Source: Streptomyces sp. NWU339 (GTDB taxonomy: Bacteria; Actinomycetota; Actinomycetes; Streptomycetales; Streptomycetaceae). From it: a DNA stretch of 64,000 bases. Position numbers and translations under genes: made by a program. The DNA lies in the NCBI RefSeq assembly GCF_003143855.1, contig NZ_QFRK01000009.1, positions 69,192-133,191 on the forward strand. Direction: 5' to 3'. The notes beneath the pieces are model-generated. The model did not search any database and was not told the DNA's origin. It saw nothing but the letters and a program-made list of their open reading frames with translations. Each line of letters begins with the position of its first letter. Position 1 is the stretch's first letter. This document shows, piece after piece, positions 37,748 to 47,073 of the stretch.

Positions 37748-37933
37748 CCGACGCATCGAAGACTCACGGCAGCGCACCGATCTGTCAATGACTTGAAGGC
37801 AACTCGCCACCGTGGTCCGGCTTTCAGCGTCGATCCCGGGGCCCTGGCGCGCCCCGCCGGAGTCGCCGTCTGCAAGAATTGCCGCTGGTCACCTCCGCGG
37901 CCGGCACGGCCGCGACCGCCGAGGGGGTAGTAC

Positions 37934-38947
37934 ATGGCCGGGAACCGCCGTCCCACGATCAAAACCGTCGCCGCCCGGGCCGGCGTGGGCCGCACCACGG
38001 TGTCCCGCGTCGTCAACGGCTCGGATCTGGTCAGTGCCGATGCCCGGTCCAGGGTCCTGGCCGCGATCAAGGAGCTCAACTACGTTCCGAACTCGGTCGC
38101 CCGCGGCCTGGTGACCAACCGCACCGACGCCGTGGCCCTGGTGATCCCCGAATCGGAGAGCCGGCTCGGTTCGGAACCCTTCTTCGCCGCGCTGATCCGG
38201 GGCGTCAGCGGCGCCCTCGCCGAGAGCCGGACCCAGCTGCAGCTCATGCTCGTCCGCGACCAGGCCGAACGGGACCAGCTGACCGAGTCGGTGGCGGCGC
38301 GCCGCGTGGACGGCGTCCTGCTGGTCTCCGTCCATTCCCAGGACCGGCTGCCGGGCATGCTGGAGGAGATGGGGCTGCCCACCGTGCTGGCCGGCCGCCG
38401 CGACGCGGGTGAGCGGCTGAGCTACGTCAACGCCGACAACGCCGGAGGCGCCACCGAGGCTGTCCGGCACCTGCTGCGCAGCGGCAGGACCAGGATCGCC
38501 ACGATCACCGGGCCGCTGGACATGGACGTCGGCCGCAGCCGGCTCGGCGGCTGGCGCGCGGCCCACGAGGAGGCGGGGGTGCCCGTGCGGGAAACCCTGG
38601 TGGAGGCGGGCGACTTCACCGAGGAGGGCGGCCGCCGTGCCATGCGTTCGCTTCTTGAACGCGCCCCGGACCTGGACGCCGTCTTCGCCGCCTCCGACCT
38701 CATGGCGGTCGGCGCCCTGGCGGAACTGCGCCGGCAGGAACGGCACGTACCCGGTGATGTCGCCGTCGTCGGCTTCGAGGACTCCGTCCTCGCCCGCCAC
38801 ACCGACCCGCCCCTGACGACGGTGCGTCAGCCGGTGGAGGAACTGGGCCGCACCATGGCCCGGATCCTCACCGACATCACCCGGCACGGCGCACCCCGGC
38901 AGCAGGTGACGCTGCCGACGGAACTGGTGGTGCGCGAGTCGTCGTAG
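37934..38947 (+). CDS. LacI family transcriptional regulator (controls adjacent GH1/ABC operon)
   Basis: This 337-residue regulator has a LacI helix-turn-helix (TIKTVAARAGVGRTTVSRVVNGS) and hinge (NSVARGLVTNRTDAVALVIPE), followed by an effector domain (RVDGVLLVSVHSQDRLPGML, IATITGPLDMDVG, VFAASDLMAVGALAEL, VGFEDSVLARHTDPPLTTV). A GAGGGGG site precedes ATG 37934. It is divergent from the binding-protein gene and is the probable ligand of the paired palindromes at 37712-37747. Its sequence does not look like CebR, so I do not give it that name. Confidence 0.92.
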   Translation: MAGNRRPTIKTVAARAGVGRTTVSRVVNGSDLVSADARSRVLAAIKELNYVPNSVARGLVTNRTDAVALVIPESESRLGSEPFFAALIRGVSGALAESRTQLQLMLVRDQAERDQLTESVAARRVDGVLLVSVHSQDRLPGMLEEMGLPTVLAGRRDAGERLSYVNADNAGGATEAVRHLLRSGRTRIATITGPLDMDVGRSRLGGWRAAHEEAGVPVRETLVEAGDFTEEGGRRAMRSLLERAPDLDAVFAASDLMAVGALAELRRQERHVPGDVAVVGFEDSVLARHTDPPLTTVRQPVEELGRTMARILTDITRHGAPRQQVTLPTELVVRESS

Positions 38948-38964
38948 ACGCACGGCCCCGTCAC

Positions 38965-39005
38965 GCGTACTGCCCGGCACCGGTGTTCGGCGCCGGGCAG
39001 TACGC
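38965..39005. terminator. Long perfect stem-loop between convergent lacI and GH30 genes
   Basis: GCGTACTGCCCGGC at 38965-38978 pairs perfectly with its complement at 38992-39005 around a 13-base loop. It lies 17 bases after the lacI stop and 34 bases before the GH30 gene end, so it should terminate both. Confidence 0.75.
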
Positions 39006-39039
39006 GTCTCAGTGGTGGCCCGGGGTGCGGCGGTTGGTG

Positions 39040-40968
39040 TCAGACGGTGTTCAGGGTCCATTTCTGGTTGGCGCCGCCGGTGCAGGTCCAGATCTGGGCG
39101 GGGGTGCCGTTCGCGGAGTTGTTGCCGGTGACGTCGAGGCACTTGTCCGCACCGGTGTTGACCACGTCGTGGGTCGTGGCGCTGTACGACCACTGTTGCG
39201 CCGTGCTGCCGTTGCACGTGTAGAGCTGTACTCGTGCGCCGTCGGCCGTGGAGGCGGCGCTCACGTCCAGGCACTTGCCGAGCGCCCGCACACTGCCGTC
39301 GGCGCCCACGGTCCAGCGCTGGGCCGCCGTGCCGTTGCAGGTGTACAGCTGCACCGCGGTGCCGTCGGCCGTGGCCCCGCCCGCTACGTCGAGGCACTTG
39401 CCCGCGAGTCCGGTGAGGGTGCCGGTGCTGCCGCCCGGGGTGCCCGACGGGGTGCCGGACCAGGTGAAGGTGGCCGTGGTACGGGCGGGCAGGGTGTAGG
39501 TGAAGGACTGGCCGCCCCAGTCGACGCGGACCGAGCGGGCCGAGGTGCCGCCGTTGTGGGCGATGAGGGCCTTGGAGCCGTCGGGGTTGCGCCAGGCCAC
39601 GTTGGGCACCGTGCCACTGGCGGTGGAGGCGATCCGGTGGGCGCCGTGCCTGACGAACTTGGTCAGGTGACCGGTGGTGTAGTACTCGATCGTGTAGTCG
39701 ACCTGTCCTGCCCGCGGGCCGCCTTCCTGCACGGTGATCAGCCCGGTGCAGGTGCTGCAGCCGCCGTTGTGCGGTCCCCTGTCCTGATTGAGCGCCAGGC
39801 TCCATTTGACCAGGCTGCTGCTCCAGTTGCGCGCATAGCCCACGATGTCGGCCAGGTCCTCGTTGTGCTGGTTGCCGATCCAGGTGCCGCCGGAGTGCTC
39901 GGTGCTGAACTGCCGTACGTTCGGGTACTGGTTGTGCACCTGGCTGCCCACCGCGGGGTCACCGGCGTAGCCGTGCCAGGCGATGCCGCCGAAGAGCGGA
40001 TCGTTGCGCACCCCGGCGTCCGCGAGGACGGGAGCGCCGAAGTTCGCGTAGTCGCCGTAGTTCCAGTCGTGGACGAGGACCTTGGTGTTGATTCCGGCGG
40101 CACGGAAGGCCGGGTAGACGTGGTTCTTGGTGAACTCGACCAGCCCGGACGGGTTCCAGCTCATTCCGGGGTAGTTCATGGCCGTGGGGTTGCCGGCCTG
40201 GCAGCAGTTCGGTTCGTTCTGGACGGACAGGTAGTCGACGTCCACGCCGGCGGCCCGGTAGCTCTGGATGTACTTGACCAGGTACTGGGCGTACAGGGGG
40301 TAGTACTCCCACTTGAGCCAGCCCATCTGGTCCATGCGGCCGTTGTCCTTCATCCAGCCGGGAGCGCTCCAGGGGACGCCCTTGACCCGCAGTTCCGGGT
40401 TGAGCTGCTGGGCCTGTGCGGTGAGCAGCCGGACATTGGTGTCGTAGCCGTTGGTGCCGAAGTCGGACAGGTCGCAGCAGGTGTCGTCGAGGGAGACGTG
40501 GCCCGGCCGGGAGAGGTCGGAGGCGCCGATCGGGTTGCGGACGAAGGACAGTCCGATGCCGTCCGTCGGTGAGAACAGTCTGCGCATCACGGCGTCACGG
40601 GTCGAGGCGCTGACGGCGCCGCCGCGCAGCAGATGGGCGGTGGTGTCGGTGATCGAGGCCCCGCCGCCCTCGAACCGCTGGTAGGTCGTCGCCTCGTCGA
40701 CGGTGATCGTCTGGTCGGCGCCGCCCTGGGCGGGGCCGAATTTCACTGGTGTCTGTTCGGCCAGGCCGCGGGTGACGTTGCGGCCGCCCGCGTCGGACGT
40801 CGTGGTGAGCCATACGTCGACCCGTTCCCCCGCGGCGACCGCCTGGGGCGCCGCGCCGGGAGCGAGGGTCAGGGCGAGGGCGAGGGTGAGGGCGGCGGCC
40901 AGTAACGCGGGGAGCCGACGGGCGTGCGGTGTGCCGCGGAACAGGACGCGTCTGTGCAGGGGAGTCAT
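39040..40968 (-). CDS. Secreted GH30 family glycosidase with C-terminal ricin-type lectin domain
   Basis: This 642-residue protein has a signal peptide (basic start, then LLAAALTLALALTLAPGAAPQAVAA). The GH30 catalytic part, about 50-500, shows YQRFEGGGASITDTTAHLL, an acid/base Glu in SVQNEPN near 251 and the nucleophile Glu in FSTEHSGG near 355. About 514-642 is a ricin B beta-trefoil with repeated KCLDV, YTCNGTAAQRW, YTCNGSTAQQW and QIWTCTGGANQKW units, expected to bind polysaccharide. GH30 includes beta-1,6-glucanases, glucosylceramidases and xylanases; subfamily cannot be fixed here. The paired cysteines (DDTCCDL, NEPNCCQ) fit an exported enzyme. Its position beside beta-glucoside uptake operons suggests it supplies oligosaccharides to them. 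Confidence 0.88.
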   Translation of the reverse strand: MTPLHRRVLFRGTPHARRLPALLAAALTLALALTLAPGAAPQAVAAGERVDVWLTTTSDAGGRNVTRGLAEQTPVKFGPAQGGADQTITVDEATTYQRFEGGGASITDTTAHLLRGGAVSASTRDAVMRRLFSPTDGIGLSFVRNPIGASDLSRPGHVSLDDTCCDLSDFGTNGYDTNVRLLTAQAQQLNPELRVKGVPWSAPGWMKDNGRMDQMGWLKWEYYPLYAQYLVKYIQSYRAAGVDVDYLSVQNEPNCCQAGNPTAMNYPGMSWNPSGLVEFTKNHVYPAFRAAGINTKVLVHDWNYGDYANFGAPVLADAGVRNDPLFGGIAWHGYAGDPAVGSQVHNQYPNVRQFSTEHSGGTWIGNQHNEDLADIVGYARNWSSSLVKWSLALNQDRGPHNGGCSTCTGLITVQEGGPRAGQVDYTIEYYTTGHLTKFVRHGAHRIASTASGTVPNVAWRNPDGSKALIAHNGGTSARSVRVDWGGQSFTYTLPARTTATFTWSGTPSGTPGGSTGTLTGLAGKCLDVAGGATADGTAVQLYTCNGTAAQRWTVGADGSVRALGKCLDVSAASTADGARVQLYTCNGSTAQQWSYSATTHDVVNTGADKCLDVTGNNSANGTPAQIWTCTGGANQKWTLNTV

Positions 40969-41419
40969 GGGTGCGACCTCTCGGTGGGGGGTGTCCGCAC
41001 CTTCAGGGCTTTCAGGTCTTGAAGGCGTGGCGGGGCAGCACTGCCGGGGGTGACAGCGTCGGGGCCGCCCGCGGGAACGGCGTGAGACACGTGGCGAGAA
41101 CTGGGGGTTATGGCGAGCCGATACACCGAACGACTTATCTCAAATCATGATTGAACTCTTAAGGCATGTCCCCGTCAATACAAGGGTCTACGGAATCCGG
41201 CGCGCGGTGCGGAACCTCCGGCACCGGGCCCCCATCGGGAACCGTGTGGACCTTGACATGACCGCCGGGTCCTCATAGGCCCCGGACTTTGGACTCTCCG
41301 ATGACAAAGTATGGACATGTCAAGCAGAAGTCCTCTAGCTTGGCCGCGCGAGTGCAGCGCCACCGCAGCAGACCGGAGCGAGATCCGGCACGGTCCGGTC
41401 CCCACCTCCTGGAGGACCA
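40969..41419 (+). promoter_or_regulatory. Divergent promoter region between GH30 and PA14/DUF1080 genes
   Basis: No gene is seen. A good promoter candidate for the rightward gene is TTGACA at 41253-41258 with TAGGCC at 41276-41281, 17 bases apart. CTTGACATG (41252-41260), which covers the -35 box, is repeated inverted as CATGTCAAG at 41316-41324. Between them ACTTTG-N13-CAAAGT occupies 41286-41310. A short AT-richer tract around 41128-41165 lies nearer the GH30 gene. Regulatory roles are inferred. Confidence 0.5.
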
Positions 41420-44400
41420 ATGCCCCAACGTCTGTTCTCCCGCGCTCGAAAACACTTCGTCCCCTTACTGTTCGCGGGGACCCTGACCGCCGGTCTGTGT
41501 TCCGCCCCGCCGGCCGCCGCCGCTCCCGTGGACATCCCGCCCCAGGAACCCGGGGTCACTCTGCGCGTGTTCGACGTGCAGACGCCCCTGAGCAAGCTGT
41601 GCACGCTGAAACCGGGTCAGACCCCCAACCACGACAAGCTGATGCCGACGGTCGACTGGTCCACGGAGGCCGACTTCGGCGGACTGTCCGACCACTTCGT
41701 CGCGGAGGCCTCGGGCTACCTCGACGTTCCGCGCGACGGCTCGTACGTGTTCCGCCTGACCAGTGACGACGGCTCACGGCTGGTCATCGACGGCGACCTC
41801 GTCATCGACCACGACGGGCTCCACGGCGCCGAGCCGAAGGACGGCGCGGTCCATCTCACCGCCGGTGCGCACCCGTTGCGCATCGACCACTTCGAACGCG
41901 ACGGCGGGCAGCGGCTCCAACTGGCCTGGAAGCCGCCGGGCGAGAGCGACTTCACGGTCGTGCCCCGCGAGGCGCTGAGCACCGACGCCGACGTCGTCCG
42001 CGTCACCGCGCCGGGCCGCAAGGAATGCGAGGCGAGCGGCGACTCCCCCGGCGACGGTCTGCCGCTCACCGACGTACGGCCCGACCTGACCCTCACCGAT
42101 CTGCGTCCGGACGGCTTCGAACCGCAGGTCAGCGGCATGGACTGGCTGCCCGACGGACGGCTGGCGATCAGCACCTGGGGCGGCTCGGACAACGTTGCCG
42201 GAGAGGTCTACCTGCTCGACAACGTCACCGGCGCCACCAGCCGCGACGAGGTCACCGTCACCAAGGTGGCGAGCGGGCTGCGCGAGCCCATGGGGATCAA
42301 GTACGTCGACGGAGCGCTGTACGTCTCGCAGAAGCACGAGCTGACGCGGCTCGTCGACCGGGACGGCGACGAGGTCACCGACGAGTACCGCACGGTCGCC
42401 ACCTGGCCGTACGGAGGCAACTTCCACGAGTTCGCCTTCGGCCTGCTCTACCGCGACGGCTACTTCTACGTGAACCTCTCCGTCGCCATCGACCTCGGCG
42501 GCGCGACCACCGTGCCGCAGCCGGCACCGGGACGGGGTGCCACCTACAGGATCAGCAAGAGGACGGGGAAGATCAGTCCGATCGCGGGAGGGCTGCGGAC
42601 GCCCAACGGCATCGGCTGGGGACCCGACGGCAGCATCTTCGCCACCGACAACCAGGGCGGGTGGCTTCCCTCGTCGAAGCTCGTCCAGATCAAGAAGGAC
42701 CGCTTCTTCAACCACTACACCGAGCCCTCCGGCCCCTTCGACGACTCCCCCGTCACCGAGCCGGTGCTCTGGCTGCCGCAGAACGAGATCGCCAACTCAC
42801 CCTCCACTCCGCTGTATCTGAAGAAGGGCACGTTCGCCGGGCAGCTGCTGCTGGGTGACGTCACCTACGGCGGCCTGCAGCGCGCCTTCCTGGAGAAGGT
42901 GAAGGGTCAGTACCAGGGTGCCGTCTTCCGCTACACCCAAGGGCTCGAAGCGGGCGTCAACCGCATCACCCTGGGCCCCGACGGCGCGATCTACGCCGGT
43001 GGCCTGGGCGCCGGCGGCAACTGGGGCCAGGAGGGCAAACTCAAGTTCGGCCTGCAGAAGCTGACCCCGAACGGCGGGAACACCTTCGACATCCGGACCA
43101 TGCGGGCCGTGCCCGGAGGCTTCGACCTGACGTACACCCAGCCGGTGTCCGCCGCCACCGCCGGGGAACTCGCCGCGCACTACCGCGCCGAGCAGTGGCG
43201 TTACACGCCGACCGCGGACTACGGCGGTCCGAAGATCGCCGAGGAGCGGCTCGCGGTGCGCTCGGCGACGCTCTCGAAGGACGGCCGCACCGTCAAGCTC
43301 CGACTGGACGGTCTGAAGCCGGGCCGCGTGGTGCACGTCCGCTCCCCGCGCCCCTTCGCCTCCGCCTCCGGTGAGCAGTTGTGGAACACCGAGGCCTGGT
43401 ACACCCTCAACCGGGTGCCGGGCAAGCAGCCACCGCCCGCCACCCGGTACGAGGCCGAGGAGGCGCGCCTGACGGGCACGGCCGGCGTCAACACCGACCA
43501 CGTCGGCCATTCCGGCAGCGGCTTCGTCGACCGTTACGCCACGGAGGGCAAGGCCGGCACCACCTTCGACGTGACGGTCCCGAAGGCGGGCGCCTACGAC
43601 GTGGGCCTGCGTTACTCCAACGGGCCCAACCCGTTCGAGGGCACCAAGTCCCTCTCCCTGTACGTCAACGGGAAGAAGGTGCGGCAGACGAAGCTCGCCT
43701 CCACCGGTGACTGGGACTCGTGGTCGACCCGGACCGAGAAGCTGGGCCTGCGCGCCGGACACAACACGGTCGCCTACCGGTACGACCCGGGCGACACCGG
43801 CCATGTCAACCTCGACATGATCAGCGTCCATCCGCACGGAGCCCCGGTCACCCTCTTCGACGGCACGGCCGGTTCGCAGGCCCAGTGGCAGCACACCGAC
43901 GGGAGAACCCCGCGGTGGCCGCTCTCCGACGAGAAGTCGATGGAGGTGTGCTGCGGTGACCTCCGCACCAAGGACGCCTACCAGGACTTCGCGCTGCACG
44001 TGGAGTTCCGCGTCCCGCTGCTTCCACCCGATGTCACCGGGCAGGACCGCGGCAACAGCGGCATCTTCCTCCAGGACCGCTACGAGCTCCAGATCCTGGA
44101 CTCCTACGGCGACACCACGCTCGGCACCGATGAGGCCGGGGCGTTCTATATGAAACGGGCGCCCGACACGAACGCGGCCACGGCGCCCGAGACGTGGCAG
44201 ACCTACGACATCGTCTTCCGCGCGGCCCGCTTCGACGAGGACGGCCGCAAGATCGCTGATGCCCGGGCCACGGTGGTGTGGAACGGGCAGAAGGTCCACG
44301 ACGACGTCGTCCTGGACGGGCCCACGGCGTCGGGCAGGGCCGAGACGCCCGCCGCGGGAGCCGTCCGGCTCCAGGACCATGGGAACAAGGTCCGGTTCCG

Positions 44401-44437
44401 TGACATCCGGATCACACCGCTGGCCCCGTTGGACTGA
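41420..44437 (+). CDS. Secreted multidomain protein: PA14, beta-propeller, CBM6-like and DUF1080 domains
   Basis: This 1005-residue protein begins with a signal peptide (FVPLLFAGTLTAGLCSAPPAAAA). About residues 70-190 form a PA14 domain (LDVPRDGSYVFRLTSDDGSRLVIDG). About 205-590 looks like a glucose/sorbosone dehydrogenase-type propeller (VSGMDWLPDGRLAISTW, LREPMGIKYVDGALYVSQ, LRTPNGIGWGPDGSIFATDNQGGW). About 665-790 resembles a CBM6/35-type lectin module (YEAEEARLTG, VNLDMISVHPHG). The rest is DUF1080 (TKDAYQDFALHVEFRVP, NSGIFLQDRYELQILDSYGD), a family that includes 3-keto-glycoside hydrolases/lyases. ATG 41420 follows GGAGGA. It may process oxidised (3-keto) glycosides outside the cell; this is inference from domains. 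It diverges from the GH30 gene. Confidence 0.85.
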   Translation: MPQRLFSRARKHFVPLLFAGTLTAGLCSAPPAAAAPVDIPPQEPGVTLRVFDVQTPLSKLCTLKPGQTPNHDKLMPTVDWSTEADFGGLSDHFVAEASGYLDVPRDGSYVFRLTSDDGSRLVIDGDLVIDHDGLHGAEPKDGAVHLTAGAHPLRIDHFERDGGQRLQLAWKPPGESDFTVVPREALSTDADVVRVTAPGRKECEASGDSPGDGLPLTDVRPDLTLTDLRPDGFEPQVSGMDWLPDGRLAISTWGGSDNVAGEVYLLDNVTGATSRDEVTVTKVASGLREPMGIKYVDGALYVSQKHELTRLVDRDGDEVTDEYRTVATWPYGGNFHEFAFGLLYRDGYFYVNLSVAIDLGGATTVPQPAPGRGATYRISKRTGKISPIAGGLRTPNGIGWGPDGSIFATDNQGGWLPSSKLVQIKKDRFFNHYTEPSGPFDDSPVTEPVLWLPQNEIANSPSTPLYLKKGTFAGQLLLGDVTYGGLQRAFLEKVKGQYQGAVFRYTQGLEAGVNRITLGPDGAIYAGGLGAGGNWGQEGKLKFGLQKLTPNGGNTFDIRTMRAVPGGFDLTYTQPVSAATAGELAAHYRAEQWRYTPTADYGGPKIAEERLAVRSATLSKDGRTVKLRLDGLKPGRVVHVRSPRPFASASGEQLWNTEAWYTLNRVPGKQPPPATRYEAEEARLTGTAGVNTDHVGHSGSGFVDRYATEGKAGTTFDVTVPKAGAYDVGLRYSNGPNPFEGTKSLSLYVNGKKVRQTKLASTGDWDSWSTRTEKLGLRAGHNTVAYRYDPGDTGHVNLDMISVHPHGAPVTLFDGTAGSQAQWQHTDGRTPRWPLSDEKSMEVCCGDLRTKDAYQDFALHVEFRVPLLPPDVTGQDRGNSGIFLQDRYELQILDSYGDTTLGTDEAGAFYMKRAPDTNAATAPETWQTYDIVFRAARFDEDGRKIADARATVVWNGQKVHDDVVLDGPTASGRAETPAAGAVRLQDHGNKVRFRDIRITPLAPLD

Positions 44438-44497
44438 CGCCCGGCCCGGCGCCGGCCGGCGGACCGGGTGGTGCGGGGCCCGCGGGACGCACGAATA

Positions 44498-44535
44498 CGA
44501 GGGGCGCACGAGCTGTCGAGTTCGTGCGCCCCTCG
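44498..44535. terminator. Perfect 14-bp stem-loop between convergent genes
   Basis: CGAGGGGCGCACGA at 44498-44511 pairs with its complement at 44522-44535 around a 10-base loop. It lies between the DUF1080 gene and the convergent acyltransferase gene, ending 4 bases before the latter. Confidence 0.75.
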
Positions 44536-44539
44536 GGCT

Positions 44540-45691
44540 TCATCCGGATTTCGGTGGTGCCGGTTCCCGCTGCCGGAAGGCCCAGTCCATTCTCGGCTCG
44601 AACACGGCCCGGAAGGCCCGCCGCACCGGTGCCGTGCACAAGACGGTCACGCCCACGGCGGCGACGACGGTGACGGTGATCGCGCCGAGCGGGCGGTGGA
44701 ACCAGTCGTTGTGGGACCAGTGCCAGTGGTTGGCGGCCTGGATGACGAAGCCGTGCAGCAGGTAGCCGTACAGTGTGCCGGCACCGAGCGCGGTGTACCA
44801 CGTCCGGCGTCGCGGAACGAGGGCGAGGAAGCAGGCGACCAGGACCGTCGAGCAGCCGAAGATCGCCAGCGTCATGACGGGCCCGTACCAGGCGGGCGCC
44901 GCGAGATCCTCGGCACTGGAGTTGTGGAAGAACCAGGCGTAGTTCATCCGCGTCACGGCCCAGTACGCCATGACCAGCGCGCTGAGGAAGACCGGTACGG
45001 CCAGGATGCGTACCTGACGGCGCCGCACCCTTTCGAAGTGTTCCGGCTTGAGGGACAGGCCGAGTACGAAGTAGGGCAGGAACTGCAGGGTGCGGTGGAG
45101 GTCGAGGTCCTTGCCGATGGACGGGGCCAGGGGGGCCAGTGCCGCGATGGTGAGGGCGAGGGGCAGCGGCCACCGCACGGACCGCCAGATCGGGGTGGTC
45201 AGCCGCCAGATGAACAGCGCGGCCAGGAACCAGGTCAGGTACAGGGGGTCCAGCAGGCTGATCGAACGGTCCGGCTTGTTGTCACTCCACCGGGTGAAGA
45301 AGGTGTACGCCACCTCGAAGACGACGTAGGGCACGGCGACCCCGGTGACCAGACGCTTGATCCGTCCAGCGCTCCAGTCGAAGCCACGCGAGAAGTAGCC
45401 GGAGATGACGATGAACGCCGGCATGTGGAAGGCGTAGACAAGTGTGTAGAGGGCGGTGACGGTGCGGCTCTCACTGCGCAGCGGTTCCCATGCGTGGCCG
45501 ACCGCCACCAGCACGATGGCCAGGTACTTGGCGTTGTCGAAGAGCGCGTCCCGCGGTTTCGCCGACCGGGTGCGCGCGACGGCCGGTGCGGTGGCGGCGC
45601 GGGTCTCCCCCGTGGCCGGTGCCGTCCCGCCGGGCGTCGTCGGTGGCCCGTCCGTCTCCCCGGGGCTGCGCGCGGGCAGCGTTTCTTTCAC
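44540..45691 (-). CDS. Acyltransferase family 3 membrane protein
   Basis: This 383-residue protein has a low-complexity N-terminal 45 residues and then about ten hydrophobic segments. Family-typical sequence includes DNAKYLAIVLVAVGHAWEPL, AFHMPAFIVISGYFSRGF and LYLTWFLAALFIWRL. The His in VAVGHAW is the usual conserved residue of this group. These enzymes acylate sugars or cell-envelope polymers. GTG 45691 has AAGGAAGGA just upstream. It is a single gene by spacing; its substrate is unknown. Confidence 0.85.
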   Translation of the reverse strand: MKETLPARSPGETDGPPTTPGGTAPATGETRAATAPAVARTRSAKPRDALFDNAKYLAIVLVAVGHAWEPLRSESRTVTALYTLVYAFHMPAFIVISGYFSRGFDWSAGRIKRLVTGVAVPYVVFEVAYTFFTRWSDNKPDRSISLLDPLYLTWFLAALFIWRLTTPIWRSVRWPLPLALTIAALAPLAPSIGKDLDLHRTLQFLPYFVLGLSLKPEHFERVRRRQVRILAVPVFLSALVMAYWAVTRMNYAWFFHNSSAEDLAAPAWYGPVMTLAIFGCSTVLVACFLALVPRRRTWYTALGAGTLYGYLLHGFVIQAANHWHWSHNDWFHRPLGAITVTVVAAVGVTVLCTAPVRRAFRAVFEPRMDWAFRQREPAPPKSG

Positions 45692-46050
45692 GATTCCTTC
45701 CTTCGGGAACCCAGACAGAGCAGAACACCTCTTACGAGAGTTGCGTATGCGACACGAGAGTAACGACTCGGGAAACCGTAACCGGGGCGGACGCCGGGGT
45801 AAACCCGGGCCCGTGGTCGTGTCACCGTTGCGCGCGCGTACGTCCATCCGCTCCCGGACCTGCGGAATCCGCCCATGCCACGGCTGTCCACTTTCGGCCA
45901 TTCACGCCGTGGGGGCACGCAGCGAACCCCTCCTCGATCTCCACCGCCTCTATGCTTCTACGTGCTTGTAGAAGGCCCTTGCCGGATGCCCGCGAGGGTG
46001 TGCGGCGTCGCGCCTACGGAACAATCGCACGTGAAGGAGTGAACGCCGCG
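45692..46050. promoter_or_regulatory. Divergent intergenic region with inverted repeat CTTCTAC-N6-GTAGAAG
   Basis: I see no gene. At 45955-45974, CTTCTAC-N6-GTAGAAG precedes the Spo0M gene by 76 bases; the same arms and spacing recur at 47074-47093 before the GlsB gene. An additional short repeat-rich piece at 45780-45825 contains ACCGGGGCGGACGCCGGGG. The repeat is probably an operator. Confidence 0.6.
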
Positions 46051-47046
46051 ATGGTGTTCAAACGACTGCTCGGTTCGCTCGGAGTGGGTGGCCCCACGGT
46101 CGACACGGTCCTCGACCCCGGCGCGCCCCGGCCCGGAGCCGCGCTGACCGGGCAGGTTCACCTCAAGGGCGGAGACGCCGACTTCGACATCGAGCACATC
46201 ACGCTGGAGCTGGTGGCCCGGGTCGAGGCCGAGCACGGGGAGGGCGAGAGCGAAGGCGTCGTCGCCTTCGAGCGATTCACCGTGGGCGGCGGCTTCCGGC
46301 TCGCCGCGGGCGCGGCGCACAGCGTGCCGTTCTCCGTGATGCTGCCCTGGGAGACGCCCGTCACCGAGCTGCACGGCCAGGGCCTCGGCATCGTCCTGGG
46401 CGTGCGCACCGAGCTCGCCGTGGCGGGCGCCAGGGACAAGGGTGACCTGGACCAGCTGAACGTCGGCCCCCTGCCCGTACAGGAGGCGATCCTCGAGGCG
46501 TTCGGCGGGCTGGGCTTCGGCTTCAGGTCCGCCGACCTCGAGTACGGCCGCATCGGCGGCACCGGCCAGCAGCTCCCCTTCTATCAGGAGATCGAGCTGA
46601 CCCCGGCGCCGCAGTACGCCCACCAGGTCAACGAGGTCGAGGTGACGTTCCTCGCCGGTCCCGGCGGCATGGAGGTCGTACTGGAGGCGGACAAGCGCGG
46701 CGGGCTCTTCTCCTCCGGCCACGACGCGGTCAACCGGTTCACCGTCTCCCACGACGGCGTCGAACACCAGGACTGGAACGCCGTCGTCGACGACTGGATG
46801 CGCCGGCTCGTGGAGCACCGGGCCTCGTACGGCGCGCATGCCGGCCACGGGTACGGCGGCCACCACATCCACGACGAGCACCACCACGACGGCCACCGCT
46901 CCGGCCCCGGCATGGGAACCGTCGTCGCGGCGGGCGCGGCCGGGCTCGCCGTCGGTGTCGTCGGCGGCATGGTCGCGGCCGAGGTCGTCGACGAGGTCGG
47001 GGACTTCTTCGAGGGCGACGAAGACGAAGGAGGGGACGAGGACTGA
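46051..47046 (+). CDS. Spo0M family sporulation-control-like protein with His-rich and acidic tail
   Basis: This 331-residue cytoplasmic protein has the arrestin-like Spo0M fold in about residues 1-255: MVFKRLLGSLGVGGPTVDTVLD, GQVHLKGGDADFDIEHITLELVARVE and LPWETPVTELHGQGLGIVLGVRTELAV. Then comes a His-rich run (HAGHGYGGHHIHDEHHHDGHR near 264-284), a glycine/alanine hydrophobic stretch (GTVVAAGAAGLAVGVVGGMVAAE) and an acidic end (FEGDEDEGGDED). In Bacillus Spo0M affects sporulation; in Streptomyces its role is not settled. AAGGAG ends 12 bases before ATG 46051; a nearer GTG at 46039 is too close to it. The tail suggests metal binding, as inference. Confidence 0.85.
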   Translation: MVFKRLLGSLGVGGPTVDTVLDPGAPRPGAALTGQVHLKGGDADFDIEHITLELVARVEAEHGEGESEGVVAFERFTVGGGFRLAAGAAHSVPFSVMLPWETPVTELHGQGLGIVLGVRTELAVAGARDKGDLDQLNVGPLPVQEAILEAFGGLGFGFRSADLEYGRIGGTGQQLPFYQEIELTPAPQYAHQVNEVEVTFLAGPGGMEVVLEADKRGGLFSSGHDAVNRFTVSHDGVEHQDWNAVVDDWMRRLVEHRASYGAHAGHGYGGHHIHDEHHHDGHRSGPGMGTVVAAGAAGLAVGVVGGMVAAEVVDEVGDFFEGDEDEGGDED

Positions 47047-47073
47047 TCAGCGCGCGGTGCCCCCACCCCTCGT

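Noticed and set aside
32766..38947. Naming the GH1 operon and regulator ceb/CebR
   Set aside because: The gene order matches, but the regulator sequence does not resemble CebR and the palindromes differ from the CebR site at the centre.
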